Shown here one piece after another: positions 20,352 through 29,364 of a stretch of DNA of 64,000 bases; position 1 is the stretch's first letter, and each line of letters opens with the position of its first letter. The notes below the pieces were generated by a model. It was given only the letters and a program-made list of their open reading frames with translations, made no database searches and was not told the DNA's origin. This DNA is from Clostridium prolinivorans (GTDB taxonomy: Bacteria > Bacillota > Clostridia > Clostridiales > Clostridiaceae): contig NZ_RJWG01000002.1 of NCBI RefSeq assembly GCF_004011155.1, forward strand, positions 186,001 through 250,000, in the 5' to 3' direction. The translations under genes were made by a program, and so were the position numbers.

Positions 20352-21263
20352 TTATTCATATAAACCCATTGACAGATACTTCTCTCCTCCATCTGGAGCT
20401 ATAGTTACAATTTTTTTACCTTTACCTAATTTTTTAGCAATTTCTAACGCTGCAGCAACATTAGCTCCAGAGGATATTCCAATTAATATTCCTTCTTCTC
20501 TTGCTACTAATCTAGCTGTTTCAAAAGCTTCCTCATCACTAACTGATAACACTTCATCAACCACTTTGCCGTCATATATATCTGGTATAAATCCTGCCCC
20601 TATACCTTGTATTTTATGTGGTCCTGGCTGTCCTCCAGATATTACAGGAGAATTTTTAGGCTCTACTGCAACTATTTTTACATCTTTTTTTATTTCTTTA
20701 ATTCTTCTGCCTACTCCTGAAATAGTTCCGCCTGTTCCTACTCCTGCTATAAATACATCTAAGTCGCTTATATCTTTTATTATTTCTTCAGCAGTAGTAT
20801 CATAGTGTTTAATTGGATTTGCTTCATTCATAAACTGTTGAGGAATATAAAATCCTTTGTTATTTTCTGCTATTTCCTGAGCTTTTGCTATAGCGCCTTT
20901 CATTCCTTTAACACCTTCAGTCAAAACAAGTTCTGCACCATAAGCTCTTATCATATTTCTTCTTTCTACACTCATAGTCTCTGGCATAACAATTATAACT
21001 CTATATCCTTTAAGCCTGCCTATCATAGCAAGAGCAATTCCAGTATTTCCACTAGTAGGTTCTACTATAGTATCTCCTTTTTTTATAAGTCCCATTTTTT
21101 CAGCTTTTTCTATCATTCCAAGAGCAGCCCTATCTTTAACACTACCACCTGGATTATATTTTTCTAATTTTAAGTAAATGTCTGCCATATTATCTTTAAT
21201 TATATTATTAAGTTTTAAAATTGGTGTATTTCCTATCATTTCTAACGCATTATTATATAACAT
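20352..21263 (-). CDS. cysK: Cysteine synthase A (O-acetylserine sulfhydrylase)
   Basis: PLP enzyme that makes cysteine from O-acetylserine and sulfide. 303 residues, typical. The PLP lysine is in PGGSVKDRAALGM (about 38-48), the asparagine loop is PTSGNTGIALAMIG (about 68), and the phosphate-binding glycine loop is GVGTGGTISGVGR (about 173). The Ser near the C-terminus is in ISSGANVAAALEIA (about 264). AAGGAGG precedes the ATG. A cysteine-specific T-box leader directly upstream explains regulation: uncharged tRNA-Cys should allow read-through into cysK and cysE. Confidence 0.96.
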   Translation of the reverse strand: MLYNNALEMIGNTPILKLNNIIKDNMADIYLKLEKYNPGGSVKDRAALGMIEKAEKMGLIKKGDTIVEPTSGNTGIALAMIGRLKGYRVIIVMPETMSVERRNMIRAYGAELVLTEGVKGMKGAIAKAQEIAENNKGFYIPQQFMNEANPIKHYDTTAEEIIKDISDLDVFIAGVGTGGTISGVGRRIKEIKKDVKIVAVEPKNSPVISGGQPGPHKIQGIGAGFIPDIYDGKVVDEVLSVSDEEAFETARLVAREEGILIGISSGANVAAALEIAKKLGKGKKIVTIAPDGGEKYLSMGLYE

Positions 21264-21316
21264 ACCTATTCCTCCTTAAATTTAATTCTTATTTGTATTG
21301 TAGATTTTTTGTCAAA

Positions 21317-21617
21317 AATAAAACTCCGTCTCTTATTAAAATCAAGAGACGAAGTTAAACTCCGCGGTTCCACTCTACTTGGATATAATATCCCACCTTA
21401 TTCAAGCACCATATGATGCTTTATCACTATAACGGGTGATCCCGATGAAACTTACTAAAATAAATTAGCATTTATTTTTTCAGCTCATAACTCCGAAGGG
21501 CACTTCATATAAACTTCTTCATAGATATCTTCTCAGCTTTAGATATCCTCTCTGTATGCTTTGTTTATACTACTTTCCTTCTTCACAGTATTTCCGAGTA
21601 ATTTACTATGAATTTTA
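21317..21617 (-). promoter_or_regulatory. T-box leader, cysteine-specific
   Basis: Minus-strand leader of cysK-cysE. The conserved T-box is AGAGTGGAACCGCGGAGT (21359-21377). A terminator follows: a stem of CTTCGTCTCTT against AAGAGACGGAG, then a T-run ending at 21317. In Stem I the AGTATAAAC side pairs with GTTTATAT, with the AGTA bulge. The specifier loop reads GAAGTGCCC, and the codon TGC (Cys) is in the standard place before the CTTC strand. The specifier was read by eye from the pairing and agrees with the downstream genes. Confidence 0.9.
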
Positions 21618-21624
21618 TACTTAT

Positions 21625-21654
21625 ATTATATATAAATCTTATAAAATTTGTCAA
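21625..21654 (-). promoter_or_regulatory. Sigma-A promoter of the cysK T-box transcript
   Basis: Consensus TTGACA and TATAAT separated by 18 bp on the minus strand, just upstream of the T-box leader. Confidence 0.7.
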
Positions 21655-21670
21655 CTATATTTTAAAAAAT

Positions 21671-22399
21671 TTATTTACAAAATCTATGATTTCCAATAAC
21701 CTTTATAACAGGTCTTGACCATATCCATTTATTAGTTGTTTTGGCAGGGTTATAATAATAAAGAGCTCCTCCAGAAGGATCCCAGCCATTTAAAGCATCT
21801 CTTGCAGCTTTTATAGAACTAGGATACATTTGTGCATGTATCTGCCCATCAACTATTGCTGTAAAAGCACCTGGCTGATATATTACTCCAGCAATGGTAT
21901 TGGGGAATTGAGGACTTTTGGTTCTATTTATTATAACTGCTCCAACCGCAACTTGACCTTCATAAGGCTCACCTCTCGCTTCTCCATTAATACACCTTGC
22001 TAGAAGCTGTACATCTTTTTCATTGCTATTAGTAGTTTTAGCAGTAGTATTTGTTGATTGACTACCAGTATTCCACTGGCCTGCATTTATTCCAAGAGCA
22101 TTTAAAGTTCTATCTCCAGCAATACCATCTACCTTAAGACCATTTTTTTGTTGAAATTTTCTAACTGCAAGATATGTTTTATAACCATATATTCCATCTA
22201 ATCCACCATCATAATATCCCCATGCTTTTAATCTTCTTTGTATTTCTGTAACTATAGTCCCTCTTGAGCCCCACTTATATGTTACAGCCCCTACAGTATT
22301 ATTTATAGGTGAAAAATAGACCGAAGTAATTATGTATGTAATCATAATTACTGATAAATATAATGCTATTTTTTTTAAATTAAATACCTTTTTTATCAA
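21671..22399 (-). CDS. sleB: Spore cortex-lytic enzyme SleB
   Basis: Germination lytic transglycosylase that degrades spore cortex; exported. 242 residues. The N-terminus has lysines and a hydrophobic signal segment (about 10-30). A peptidoglycan-binding domain with two short repeats follows (VTEIQRRLKAWGYYDG and YLAVRKFQQKNGLKVDG, about 48-105). A polar linker leads to the Hydrolase_2 catalytic domain (ARCINGEARGEPYEGQVAVG, about 135-155, with the catalytic glutamate) to the end. The usual partner gene ypeB is not adjacent. The gene places the organism among endospore formers. Confidence 0.92.
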   Translation of the reverse strand: MIKKVFNLKKIALYLSVIMITYIITSVYFSPINNTVGAVTYKWGSRGTIVTEIQRRLKAWGYYDGGLDGIYGYKTYLAVRKFQQKNGLKVDGIAGDRTLNALGINAGQWNTGSQSTNTTAKTTNSNEKDVQLLARCINGEARGEPYEGQVAVGAVIINRTKSPQFPNTIAGVIYQPGAFTAIVDGQIHAQMYPSSIKAARDALNGWDPSGGALYYYNPAKTTNKWIWSRPVIKVIGNHRFCK

Positions 22400-22489
22400 A
22401 AATATCCCTCCTTTGTTTAAAACAATTTTATATGTGCAATTTTAGTTTGTACTTATATATAAAAAAAATACATTTTTAATATAAATAAG

Positions 22490-22533
22490 AAACTGCTTTG
22501 AAACTAACTATTTAGTTAGTTTCAAAGCAGTTT
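22490..22533. terminator. Bidirectional terminator with perfect 21-bp stem
   Basis: Arms AAACTGCTTTGAAACTAACTA and complement are separated by two bases. The minus strand continues CTTATTT. It lies between sleB and the MgtE-like gene and most likely ends the latter transcript. Confidence 0.8.
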
Positions 22534-22610
22534 AATGTAAATTCTATATAAGAGAGTAAATTGTAAAACTATTTTAAATGATTTTATAAATTTTATATTA
22601 CACTTTTATT

Positions 22611-23873
22611 TTAGCCGGCTCTTTTTATTTTTCTTTTTAAATTTAAAGGAAGCACTTCATCTAATATATCACTTAAAATTACACTTCCACATAATTTATC
22701 TTCTTTATCAACTACAGGAAGAGAAACTAAATTGTACTTAACTGCCAGCTCAATAGCCTTATCTATATTATCTTTATCATTAATTTTTATAACATTAGTA
22801 TCCATAATTTCTCTTAACTTGCAATTAGAATTAGAAATAATCAAATTTCTTAAAGAAATAACTCCTTGAAGTTTTTCATCATCATCTACTATAAATATAT
22901 AATGCATTACTTCATCATCAGGTTTAAGTTCTCTTAGTAGCTCTATAGTTTCTTCTACTGTTATATCAACATTAAAAGCTATAAAATCTTTATTCATTAT
23001 ACTTCCAACTGTTTCATCTTCATATCTCATTAAAGTTCTTATTTCATCAGCATCTCCACTTTCCATGCTTGCTAATATTTTTTCAGCTGTTTCTTCATCT
23101 ACTTCATCAAGAATACCTGCAATTTCATCATTTGGCATACTATCAAAAACTTCTACTACTTTAGATTCACTTATGTTTTTAATTAAATCTTTTTGAATTT
23201 CCGGCTCAATTTCTTCTAAAGTATCTGCAGCTAAATTTTCATCTAAGCTTTCAAAAACTTTTTTTCTAAATTCACTATCCATTTCCTCTAATATATCTGC
23301 CAAATCAGCAGGATGAAGTTTTGATAATTTTTTATATGGTACAGAAATCATTAAATTATTATTTTGCATTTCAATAGATTCAACATCATCCCATATTATT
23401 AAACTATCTGAAATTTCTTTATGAATTAAAGAACAAATCCATTTTACTATACCTTCCATTTTAAACCTTCTTGCTAAAGCAAGAAAACCTGTATCAACAG
23501 CAACAACTCTAAGTTCTCCAGCAATTATACTCATACTTAAATCATTAACTTTTACTACTTTTTTGCCATTTATATCTATTATTTGTTTGCCTAAAAGATG
23601 TTTAGATAAAAGATAAGAAAAGCTTCTTGGTATTATTTCTTTAGCATCTCTTATTTTTATAATTATTTTATTATTATCTTTAAAAAAGTCTATACTTCTA
23701 AATTCATAATAAAATATTTCTCCACCTTTTTTTATTTTATAGCCAATTGCCTTTGGATACCCTGTTTCTGTTGTAACAAAAATGTCTAAAAGTTTTCCTA
23801 TGGAATCACCATATTCGTCATATACATTTTTGTGCAATATACTATTAAGGAAGAAATTTGTTATTTTTTCCAT
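22611..23873 (-). CDS. Soluble PRC-barrel / MgtE-N / CBS domain protein
   Basis: A 420-residue protein with the cytosolic gate of MgtE magnesium channels but no membrane domain. Residues 1-160 contain two PRC-barrel-like repeats (YDEYGDSIGKLLDIFVT and LLGKQIIDINGKKVV). Residues about 180-285 are the MgtE N superhelix (LHPADLADILEEMD). Residues about 290-410 form a CBS pair (VGSIMNKDFIAFNVD; LREIMDTNVIKIND). It ends after the second CBS in a basic tail, where MgtE would enter its first helix. An M-box lies upstream, so it is expressed at low Mg. It may regulate a transporter encoded elsewhere. GGAGGAGGG precedes the ATG. Function inferred. Confidence 0.85.
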   Translation of the reverse strand: MEKITNFFLNSILHKNVYDEYGDSIGKLLDIFVTTETGYPKAIGYKIKKGGEIFYYEFRSIDFFKDNNKIIIKIRDAKEIIPRSFSYLLSKHLLGKQIIDINGKKVVKVNDLSMSIIAGELRVVAVDTGFLALARRFKMEGIVKWICSLIHKEISDSLIIWDDVESIEMQNNNLMISVPYKKLSKLHPADLADILEEMDSEFRKKVFESLDENLAADTLEEIEPEIQKDLIKNISESKVVEVFDSMPNDEIAGILDEVDEETAEKILASMESGDADEIRTLMRYEDETVGSIMNKDFIAFNVDITVEETIELLRELKPDDEVMHYIFIVDDDEKLQGVISLRNLIISNSNCKLREIMDTNVIKINDKDNIDKAIELAVKYNLVSLPVVDKEDKLCGSVILSDILDEVLPLNLKRKIKRAG

Positions 23874-23888
23874 AAGATCCCTCCTCCT

Positions 23889-23927
23889 CAGAGGGACGGT
23901 TAAATAAAATGGATATGCGTCCCTCTG
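23889..23927 (-). promoter_or_regulatory. Hairpin touching the ribosome-binding site of the MgtE-like gene
   Basis: Perfect ten-base arms CAGAGGGACG/CGTCCCTCTG enclose 19 bases. On the minus strand the 3' arm runs directly into AGGAGGAGGG, the Shine-Dalgarno site. A second small hairpin (CCTC/GAGG) lies about 40-60 bases further upstream. Both are downstream of the M-box terminator, so they form a separate structured region in the read-through mRNA. Confidence 0.55.
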
Positions 23928-24010
23928 AAAATATTTAGTTTTCTTTTTAATTTTGTCCTCTCATATCGAGGGGCACCATCCATTCATCTCACCACCTATT
24001 AAAAAAATAA

Positions 24011-24192
24011 AAGAGCCTCAAAGGCTCCTAAAATTCAACAGTAAAATTCGTTGAGTTTTAGCACTATACAGCGTAGAACATAAGCTCAGCTGCATTAAAT
24101 AAAACCTTAATTCGGTAGTATTTGTTGACCCATTGGCATCTCTCGATGTTTCCGGGCAGCAGCGTATATCTGTATAGGAGCCTCACCTAACA
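24011..24192 (-). promoter_or_regulatory. M-box (ykoK) magnesium riboswitch
   Basis: The minus strand shows the M-box core nearly unchanged: GTTAGGTGAGGCTCCTATA at the 5' end, ACGCTGCTGCCCGGAAACAT, GATGCCAATGGGTCAACA, and a closing AGGAGCC. The last element can instead form the terminator AGGAGCC-TTT-GAGGCTC followed by TTTTATTTTTT (24000-24015), mutually exclusive with the P1 helix. It should stop transcription when Mg is plentiful. The controlled gene is the MgtE-like protein at 22611-23873. Confidence 0.95.
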
Positions 24193-24216
24193 AAATATAT
24201 TCTCTTTATACTATAA

Positions 24217-24244
24217 ATTATATTATAATTTTACTAAAATGCAA
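24217..24244 (-). promoter_or_regulatory. Promoter of the M-box transcript
   Basis: TTGCAT and a perfect TATAAT with 16 bp spacing on the minus strand, about 25 bases ahead of the M-box 5' end. Confidence 0.6.
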
Positions 24245-24418
24245 CCATATTTTATAAATTTAATTTAAATTTACTTAATTTAAGCTGTTATTTTTATATT
24301 TTAAAAGCTTTTATTATTATTTCTCTTTTTTTCTAACTAAAAATATATAATTCACGCTTTCTTAATAATTTTCATTATGTTAATATAAATATAAATTCAT
24401 TTACAAGGGGTCGTACTT

Positions 24419-26266
24419 ATGAAAAAACAGCAAGAAACATTAACAGATAAATTTCTTCCAATTTGTATGGATGATTTAATAAAAAGAAATATAAGTGAAT
24501 TGGATTTTGTATTTATAACTGGAGATGCTTATGTAGATCATCCTTCTTTTGGATGTGCAGTCATTGCAAGAATTCTTGAAGATGAAGGCTTTACAGTTGG
24601 TATCATTGCTCAACCTAATTGGAATAATGCTGAAGATTTTAAAAAACTCGGAAGACCTAAACTTGGATTTTTAATTAACTCTGGTAATATTGATTCTATG
24701 GTAAATCATTATACCGCAGCCAAAAAAAGAAGAAGAGATGATATTTACTCTCCCGGTGGAAAATCAGGATTTAGACCAGATAGAGCAGTAATAGTTTATT
24801 CCAATCGTGCCAGAGAGGCTTATAAAGATGTCCCTATTATTATAGGCGGTATTGAATCTAGTTTAAGAAGATTTGCTCATTATGACTATTGGGAAGATAA
24901 AGTAAGAAGAAGTATATTATTAGATTCTAAAGCTGATTTACTTGTTTATGGTATGGGTGAAAAAACTATTATAGAAATAGCTAATTTACTAAAATATGGT
25001 ATGCCTATAAATAAAATTACTAAAGTAAGAGGTACTGCATATATTACTAAAGAAATTGATAATATTAAAGATTATATAGAAGTTCCATCTTTTGAAGAAG
25101 TTTCTAGTAATAAAAAAGCTTACGCAGAAAGTTTTAAACTTGAATCTTACGAGCAAGATGGAATAAGAGGAAAAACTATTGTACAAAAACATGGTGATAG
25201 ATATTTAGTTCAAAATCCACCTCAGTTACCTTTAACTCAAGAAGAAATGGATAGAACATATAATCTTCCATATGCTAGAGATTATCATCCTATATATAAG
25301 TCTCAGGGTGGAATTCCTGCAATAAATGAAGTTAAATTTTCTATAATAAGCCATAGAGGATGTTTTGGAAGTTGCTCTTTTTGTGCTCTTACTTTTCATC
25401 AGGGGCGAACTATACAAAACAGAAGTCAAGATTCTATTATAGAAGAAGCAAATAAAATAATTAAAGACAAAGATTTTAAAGGATATATTCATGATGTAGG
25501 TGGACCTACCGCAAACTTTAGGCATAAGTCTTGTAAAATTCAAGAAACTAATGGTGTTTGCAAAACAAAACAATGTTTGCATCCAGTTCCATGTAAAAAT
25601 TTAATAATAAGTCATAAAGAATATTTAAATCTTCTTAGAAAACTTAGAAAACTTCCTGGAGTAAAAAAAGTATTTATTCGTTCAGGTATTAGATATGACT
25701 ATTTAATATATGATAAAAACGAAGAATTTTTTGAAGAATTATGTAAATATCATATAAGTGGTCAATTAAAAGTCGCTCCCGAACATGTAAATAATAAAGT
25801 TTTATACCAAATGGGAAAACCAACAAGAGAAGTTTATGATAAATTTGTAGATAAATATAATAGTATAAATAAAAAGCTAAACAAAAAACAATTTTTAGTA
25901 CCATATTTAATGTCAAGCCATCCAGGAAGTGATTTAAATGCTGCTATAGAGCTTGCTTTATATATAAAAAAAATGGGCTATATTCCAGAACAGGTTCAAG
26001 ATTTTTATCCTACCCCTGGAAGCCTTTCTACAACAATTTATTATACTGGTATAAATCCATTTACTGGAGAGAAAGTTTATGTACCAAAAACTCAAAAGGA
26101 AAAAAGTATGCAAAGAGCGCTTCTTCAATATAAACGTCCTGAAAATTATAATATTGTAAAAGAAGCATTAACTTTAGCACATAGGGAAGATTTAATAGGT
26201 TTTGGAAAAGAATGTTTAATACCTCCAATACCTCCTAAAAAAGTAAAAAAATATAATAAAAAATAA
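24419..26266 (+). CDS. YgiQ family radical SAM protein
   Basis: Large radical SAM protein of unknown substrate, 615 residues. The N-terminal YgiQ domain ([20 protein letters not shown], about 35-55) precedes the radical SAM core. The cluster cysteines are in [20 protein letters not shown] (about 308-327), a Cx3Cx2C motif. A further cysteine group (about 375-395) and the C-terminal block [20 protein letters not shown] (about 525) are typical. The very basic tail ([11 protein letters not shown]) is normal for the family. AAGGGGTCGT precedes the ATG. It is followed 70 bases later by the TPR gene. Confidence 0.9.
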   Translation: MKKQQETLTDKFLPICMDDLIKRNISELDFVFITGDAYVDHPSFGCAVIARILEDEGFTVGIIAQPNWNNAEDFKKLGRPKLGFLINSGNIDSMVNHYTAAKKRRRDDIYSPGGKSGFRPDRAVIVYSNRAREAYKDVPIIIGGIESSLRRFAHYDYWEDKVRRSILLDSKADLLVYGMGEKTIIEIANLLKYGMPINKITKVRGTAYITKEIDNIKDYIEVPSFEEVSSNKKAYAESFKLESYEQDGIRGKTIVQKHGDRYLVQNPPQLPLTQEEMDRTYNLPYARDYHPIYKSQGGIPAINEVKFSIISHRGCFGSCSFCALTFHQGRTIQNRSQDSIIEEANKIIKDKDFKGYIHDVGGPTANFRHKSCKIQETNGVCKTKQCLHPVPCKNLIISHKEYLNLLRKLRKLPGVKKVFIRSGIRYDYLIYDKNEEFFEELCKYHISGQLKVAPEHVNNKVLYQMGKPTREVYDKFVDKYNSINKKLNKKQFLVPYLMSSHPGSDLNAAIELALYIKKMGYIPEQVQDFYPTPGSLSTTIYYTGINPFTGEKVYVPKTQKEKSMQRALLQYKRPENYNIVKEALTLAHREDLIGFGKECLIPPIPPKKVKKYNKK

Positions 26267-26335
26267 TATTTCTATAATTTAAAATTTTTTGTAATTAAGT
26301 TATAATTTTTATATAAATAGCTTAGGAGGTATTAT

Positions 26336-27145
26336 ATGAAAAAAAATATTATATTTACTATTTTAATAATTATAATATTTACTATTTCTTTTAATAAAAA
26401 TAAAATTTTAGGATTGATTTTCTTATTACTTTTGTTTTTATTTTTATTAATAAAAAATATATCAAATATATATGTTTTTAAAGCTGTAAAAAAATATAAA
26501 AATGGAGATATATCTGAAGCTTTAAAATTATATGAAAAAGCATTAAAGCACAAAAATGTATCTTCTACAATAAAAATTAATTATGCTTATTTACTTATAA
26601 GAGAAGGAGAAATAGAAAAAGCTCTTAAAATATTAGAACCTCTTTTAAAAACCAATTTAAAAGACAGAGATAAAATTAATGCTACTTTAAATCTATCTAT
26701 AGCTTTATGGAAAAAAGATAACTTAAAAGAAGCTATTAATGTACTTGAAAATTTATATGATAATAATTACAAAAATACAGTGCTATATCAAAATTTAGGC
26801 TTATTTTATATATTAAATGGAGATTTACAAAAGGCTTTAGATTTTAATTTAGAAGCTTATGAATATAATAATACTGATGCAAGCATTTTAGATAATTTAG
26901 CTATAAATTACTATATGCTTAAAGATTACGACAAGGCTTTAGATATTTATGAAAAATTAATTCCTTTAAATCCATCTTTTCCAACTGCATATTATTATTA
27001 TGGATTGACATTAAAAATGAATAAAAATTTTAAAGATGCTTTAGAAATGTTTGAAAAATCTTTAACTTGTCGTTTTTCATATTTAACACCTATAAAAAAA
27101 GAAGAAATATTAAAAGAAATAGAAGAAATTAAACAAAATTTATAA
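26336..27145 (+). CDS. Membrane-anchored TPR protein
   Basis: A 269-residue protein with two N-terminal hydrophobic segments (about residues 4-20 and 24-42), then a soluble part of tetratricopeptide repeats. Visible repeat cores are YKNGDISEALKLYEKALKH, LNGDLQKALDFNLEAYEYN and LKDYDKALDIYEKLIPLNP. TPRs bind other proteins, so a scaffold role at the inner face of the membrane is plausible, but no partner is indicated. AGGAGG precedes the ATG. A terminator follows. Conserved type of unknown function. Confidence 0.75.
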   Translation: MKKNIIFTILIIIIFTISFNKNKILGLIFLLLLFLFLLIKNISNIYVFKAVKKYKNGDISEALKLYEKALKHKNVSSTIKINYAYLLIREGEIEKALKILEPLLKTNLKDRDKINATLNLSIALWKKDNLKEAINVLENLYDNNYKNTVLYQNLGLFYILNGDLQKALDFNLEAYEYNNTDASILDNLAINYYMLKDYDKALDIYEKLIPLNPSFPTAYYYYGLTLKMNKNFKDALEMFEKSLTCRFSYLTPIKKEEILKEIEEIKQNL

Positions 27146-27157
27146 TAATTAATGTTT

Positions 27158-27198
27158 ATGGCAGATTTAGCAGCAATGCTTATCTGTCATATTTTTTA
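27158..27198 (+). terminator. Intrinsic terminator after the TPR gene
   Basis: Stem ATGGCAGAT/ATCTGTCAT (one G-T pair) with an inner AGC/GCT stem, followed by ATTTTTTAT. Confidence 0.65.
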
Positions 27199-27322
27199 TG
27201 TTAATCATATAAATATTATATATATTTTATATTAAGTAATATCATAATTATTATTATTTTATTAAAGGAAATTTAATCTTTTATTACACTATTTAATTTT
27301 CAATTTATATATCTATAAATGT

Positions 27323-27351
27323 CAGATATAAAATTTTAAAGTTTATATCTG
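27323..27351. promoter_or_regulatory. Inverted repeat upstream of the ParB-like/BMP gene
   Basis: Perfect ten-base arms CAGATATAAA and TTTATATCTG, nine bases apart, ending 57 bases before the start codon. It has no T-run and so looks more like an operator than a terminator. No promoter could be fixed beside it with confidence. Confidence 0.35.
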
Positions 27352-27407
27352 TAATTTATTAATTATGATATACTTTATATAAAAGTAACTCCTAAGAGGT
27401 GAATATA

Positions 27408-29321
27408 ATGGAAAACCGAGCTGGAATTGAATATTTTAAAGACGCCCATAAACTTGCTTTAAAAGAATATAATAAATGTGTTTCAAAAGGTGAAATAGGT
27501 TATCTTCCTTCTCTTGAAGGAATACTAAAAGACACAGAAATAATATCTCAAGTAGATTTAGGTTTAATAGAAATTCCAATGAAAAAAATTATAGGAACTT
27601 ATACTCATCTTAGAAGTCTATCTTTTGCTAAAAACTTTATGCCTCTTATAGAAACTGAATTTAAAGATAAATGGTCAGCTCTTTGTATAGCTCATATAAA
27701 TGAAGGTATACGAGATCCTATAAAGGTATATGAATATTTAAATTGGTTTTATGTTATTGAAGGAAATAAAAGAGTTAGTGTTCTTAAATATTTTGATGCT
27801 TATTCTATTAGTGCTAAAGTTATTAGACTTATACCTAAAATGGATGAAAATAATAAAGATATAAAAATTTATTATGAATTTCTAAAATTTAATAAAATAA
27901 CTAAGATATATTCTATATGGTTTTCTAAAGAAGGTAGTTTTAATGAGCTTCTCAATCTTTTAAGCCGCTTTGATTCAAAATCACCAAACTTTTTTGATAA
28001 ATATAAATACTTTGAAATTTATATTTATAATACTTTTTCAAAAATTTATAAAAAATTTGAAAATAATAAACTTCCATTAACAACTGGAGATGCTTTTTTA
28101 GAATATGCTAAAATTTATGGGATTCCTAAAGAACTTAATGAAGAAAAACTATCAAAAAGAATGCCTGAATTTATTAAAGAATTAGAAGCTATATGTAATA
28201 GTGATGATTATAAACTTTCTACTACTTTAATAGAACCTACTCAAAATAAAATGATAAGTACACTTACATCTTTAGTAATTCCAAGAAAAAAATTAAAAGT
28301 TGCTTTTGCCTACGCAAGAACAATAGAAAACTCTGGCTGGACATACGCACATGAACTTGGAAGGCTTCATATAGAAAAAGTATTAAAAGATCAAGTAATA
28401 ACATCTTATGTAGAAAATGTTCCTGAAAATCTTGAAGCTTATAAAGTTTTTAAAAATCTTGTTAAAGATGGCAATGATATTATATTTACAACGAGCCCTA
28501 TTTATTTAAATCCTACACTTAAGTGTGCTCTTGAATTTCCAAATGTAAAATTTTTTAATTGTTCTGAGGCACATCCATATCACCATATAAGTAATTATTA
28601 TGGAAGAACTTATGAGGCTAGATTTTTAACAGGAATAATAGCTGGATCTATGACCAAAAATAATATATTAGGTTATGTGGCTACAAGTCCTACCCCTGAA
28701 GTAATTAGTTCAATTAATGCTTTTGCACTAGGTGCTAAAATGGTAAATCCTTATGCTTTAGTAAAAGTTGCCTGGACTAATGAATGGAATAGCAGAATGA
28801 AATTTACTGATGCTGGGAATTATCTTATTAAGCAAGGCTGCGATATAATATGTAACAGAACTTTAGATGTTCCTCATCCTGTTTCTACAGAATTTGGAGT
28901 TTATTCTATGTTATGTAGTATAGATCAAAACAAAGGTATACCTGATAAATATTTAGCTACACCTATATGGAATTGGGGAATTTTTTATGAAAAAATTATA
29001 AAAAATATACTAAATGACACATTTAAAACAATAATTGATATGTTCAGTACAGATACAAAACTTATAAATTTTTGGTGGGGAATAGATACAGGAGTTGTTG
29101 ATTTATTTTATTCTAAAGAAGAAGTGCCAGTAGAAACTCAAAAACTTGTTAATCTTATGAAAAAAATGATTATAAATAATGCTTATCATCCTTTTACTGG
29201 TCCTTTATATGATAAATACGGCAATTTAAAAATAGAAGAAGATGAAACTGCATCTTATGAACAAATATTATCAATGGATTGGTTTGTTGAAAATGTAGAC
29301 GCTGAAGAATATAAAATATAA
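27408..29321 (+). CDS. ParB-like / BMP-family fusion protein, cytosolic
   Basis: A 637-residue protein without signal peptide or lipobox. Around residues 95-140 the pattern DPIKVYEYLNWFYVIEGNKR then VSVLKYF resembles the ParB/sulfiredoxin fold (dPI.V....YvieGnkR...L). From about 294 (KVAFAYARTIENSGWTYAHE) to about 600 it matches the basic membrane protein (BMP/PnrA) family, which binds nucleosides outside the cell in ABC systems. GNDIIFTTSPIYL, AHPYHHISNYYGRTYEARFL and AYHPFTGPLYD fit that fold. I use the ATG at 27408, after GAGGTG; a GTG three codons earlier overlaps that site. No transporter genes are adjacent, so it may be an intracellular nucleoside sensor. Function unknown. Confidence 0.7.
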   Translation: MENRAGIEYFKDAHKLALKEYNKCVSKGEIGYLPSLEGILKDTEIISQVDLGLIEIPMKKIIGTYTHLRSLSFAKNFMPLIETEFKDKWSALCIAHINEGIRDPIKVYEYLNWFYVIEGNKRVSVLKYFDAYSISAKVIRLIPKMDENNKDIKIYYEFLKFNKITKIYSIWFSKEGSFNELLNLLSRFDSKSPNFFDKYKYFEIYIYNTFSKIYKKFENNKLPLTTGDAFLEYAKIYGIPKELNEEKLSKRMPEFIKELEAICNSDDYKLSTTLIEPTQNKMISTLTSLVIPRKKLKVAFAYARTIENSGWTYAHELGRLHIEKVLKDQVITSYVENVPENLEAYKVFKNLVKDGNDIIFTTSPIYLNPTLKCALEFPNVKFFNCSEAHPYHHISNYYGRTYEARFLTGIIAGSMTKNNILGYVATSPTPEVISSINAFALGAKMVNPYALVKVAWTNEWNSRMKFTDAGNYLIKQGCDIICNRTLDVPHPVSTEFGVYSMLCSIDQNKGIPDKYLATPIWNWGIFYEKIIKNILNDTFKTIIDMFSTDTKLINFWWGIDTGVVDLFYSKEEVPVETQKLVNLMKKMIINNAYHPFTGPLYDKYGNLKIEEDETASYEQILSMDWFVENVDAEEYKI

Positions 29322-29325
29322 AAAT

Positions 29326-29358
29326 TAAAACCGCTGAGTATTTAAAACAGCGGTTTTT
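29326..29358. terminator. Bidirectional intrinsic terminator
   Basis: Stem AAAACCGCTG/CAGCGGTTTT with an 11-base loop and a following T. It separates the convergent BMP fusion and metallophosphoesterase genes and can serve both. Confidence 0.85.
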
Positions 29359-29364
29359 ACTATA

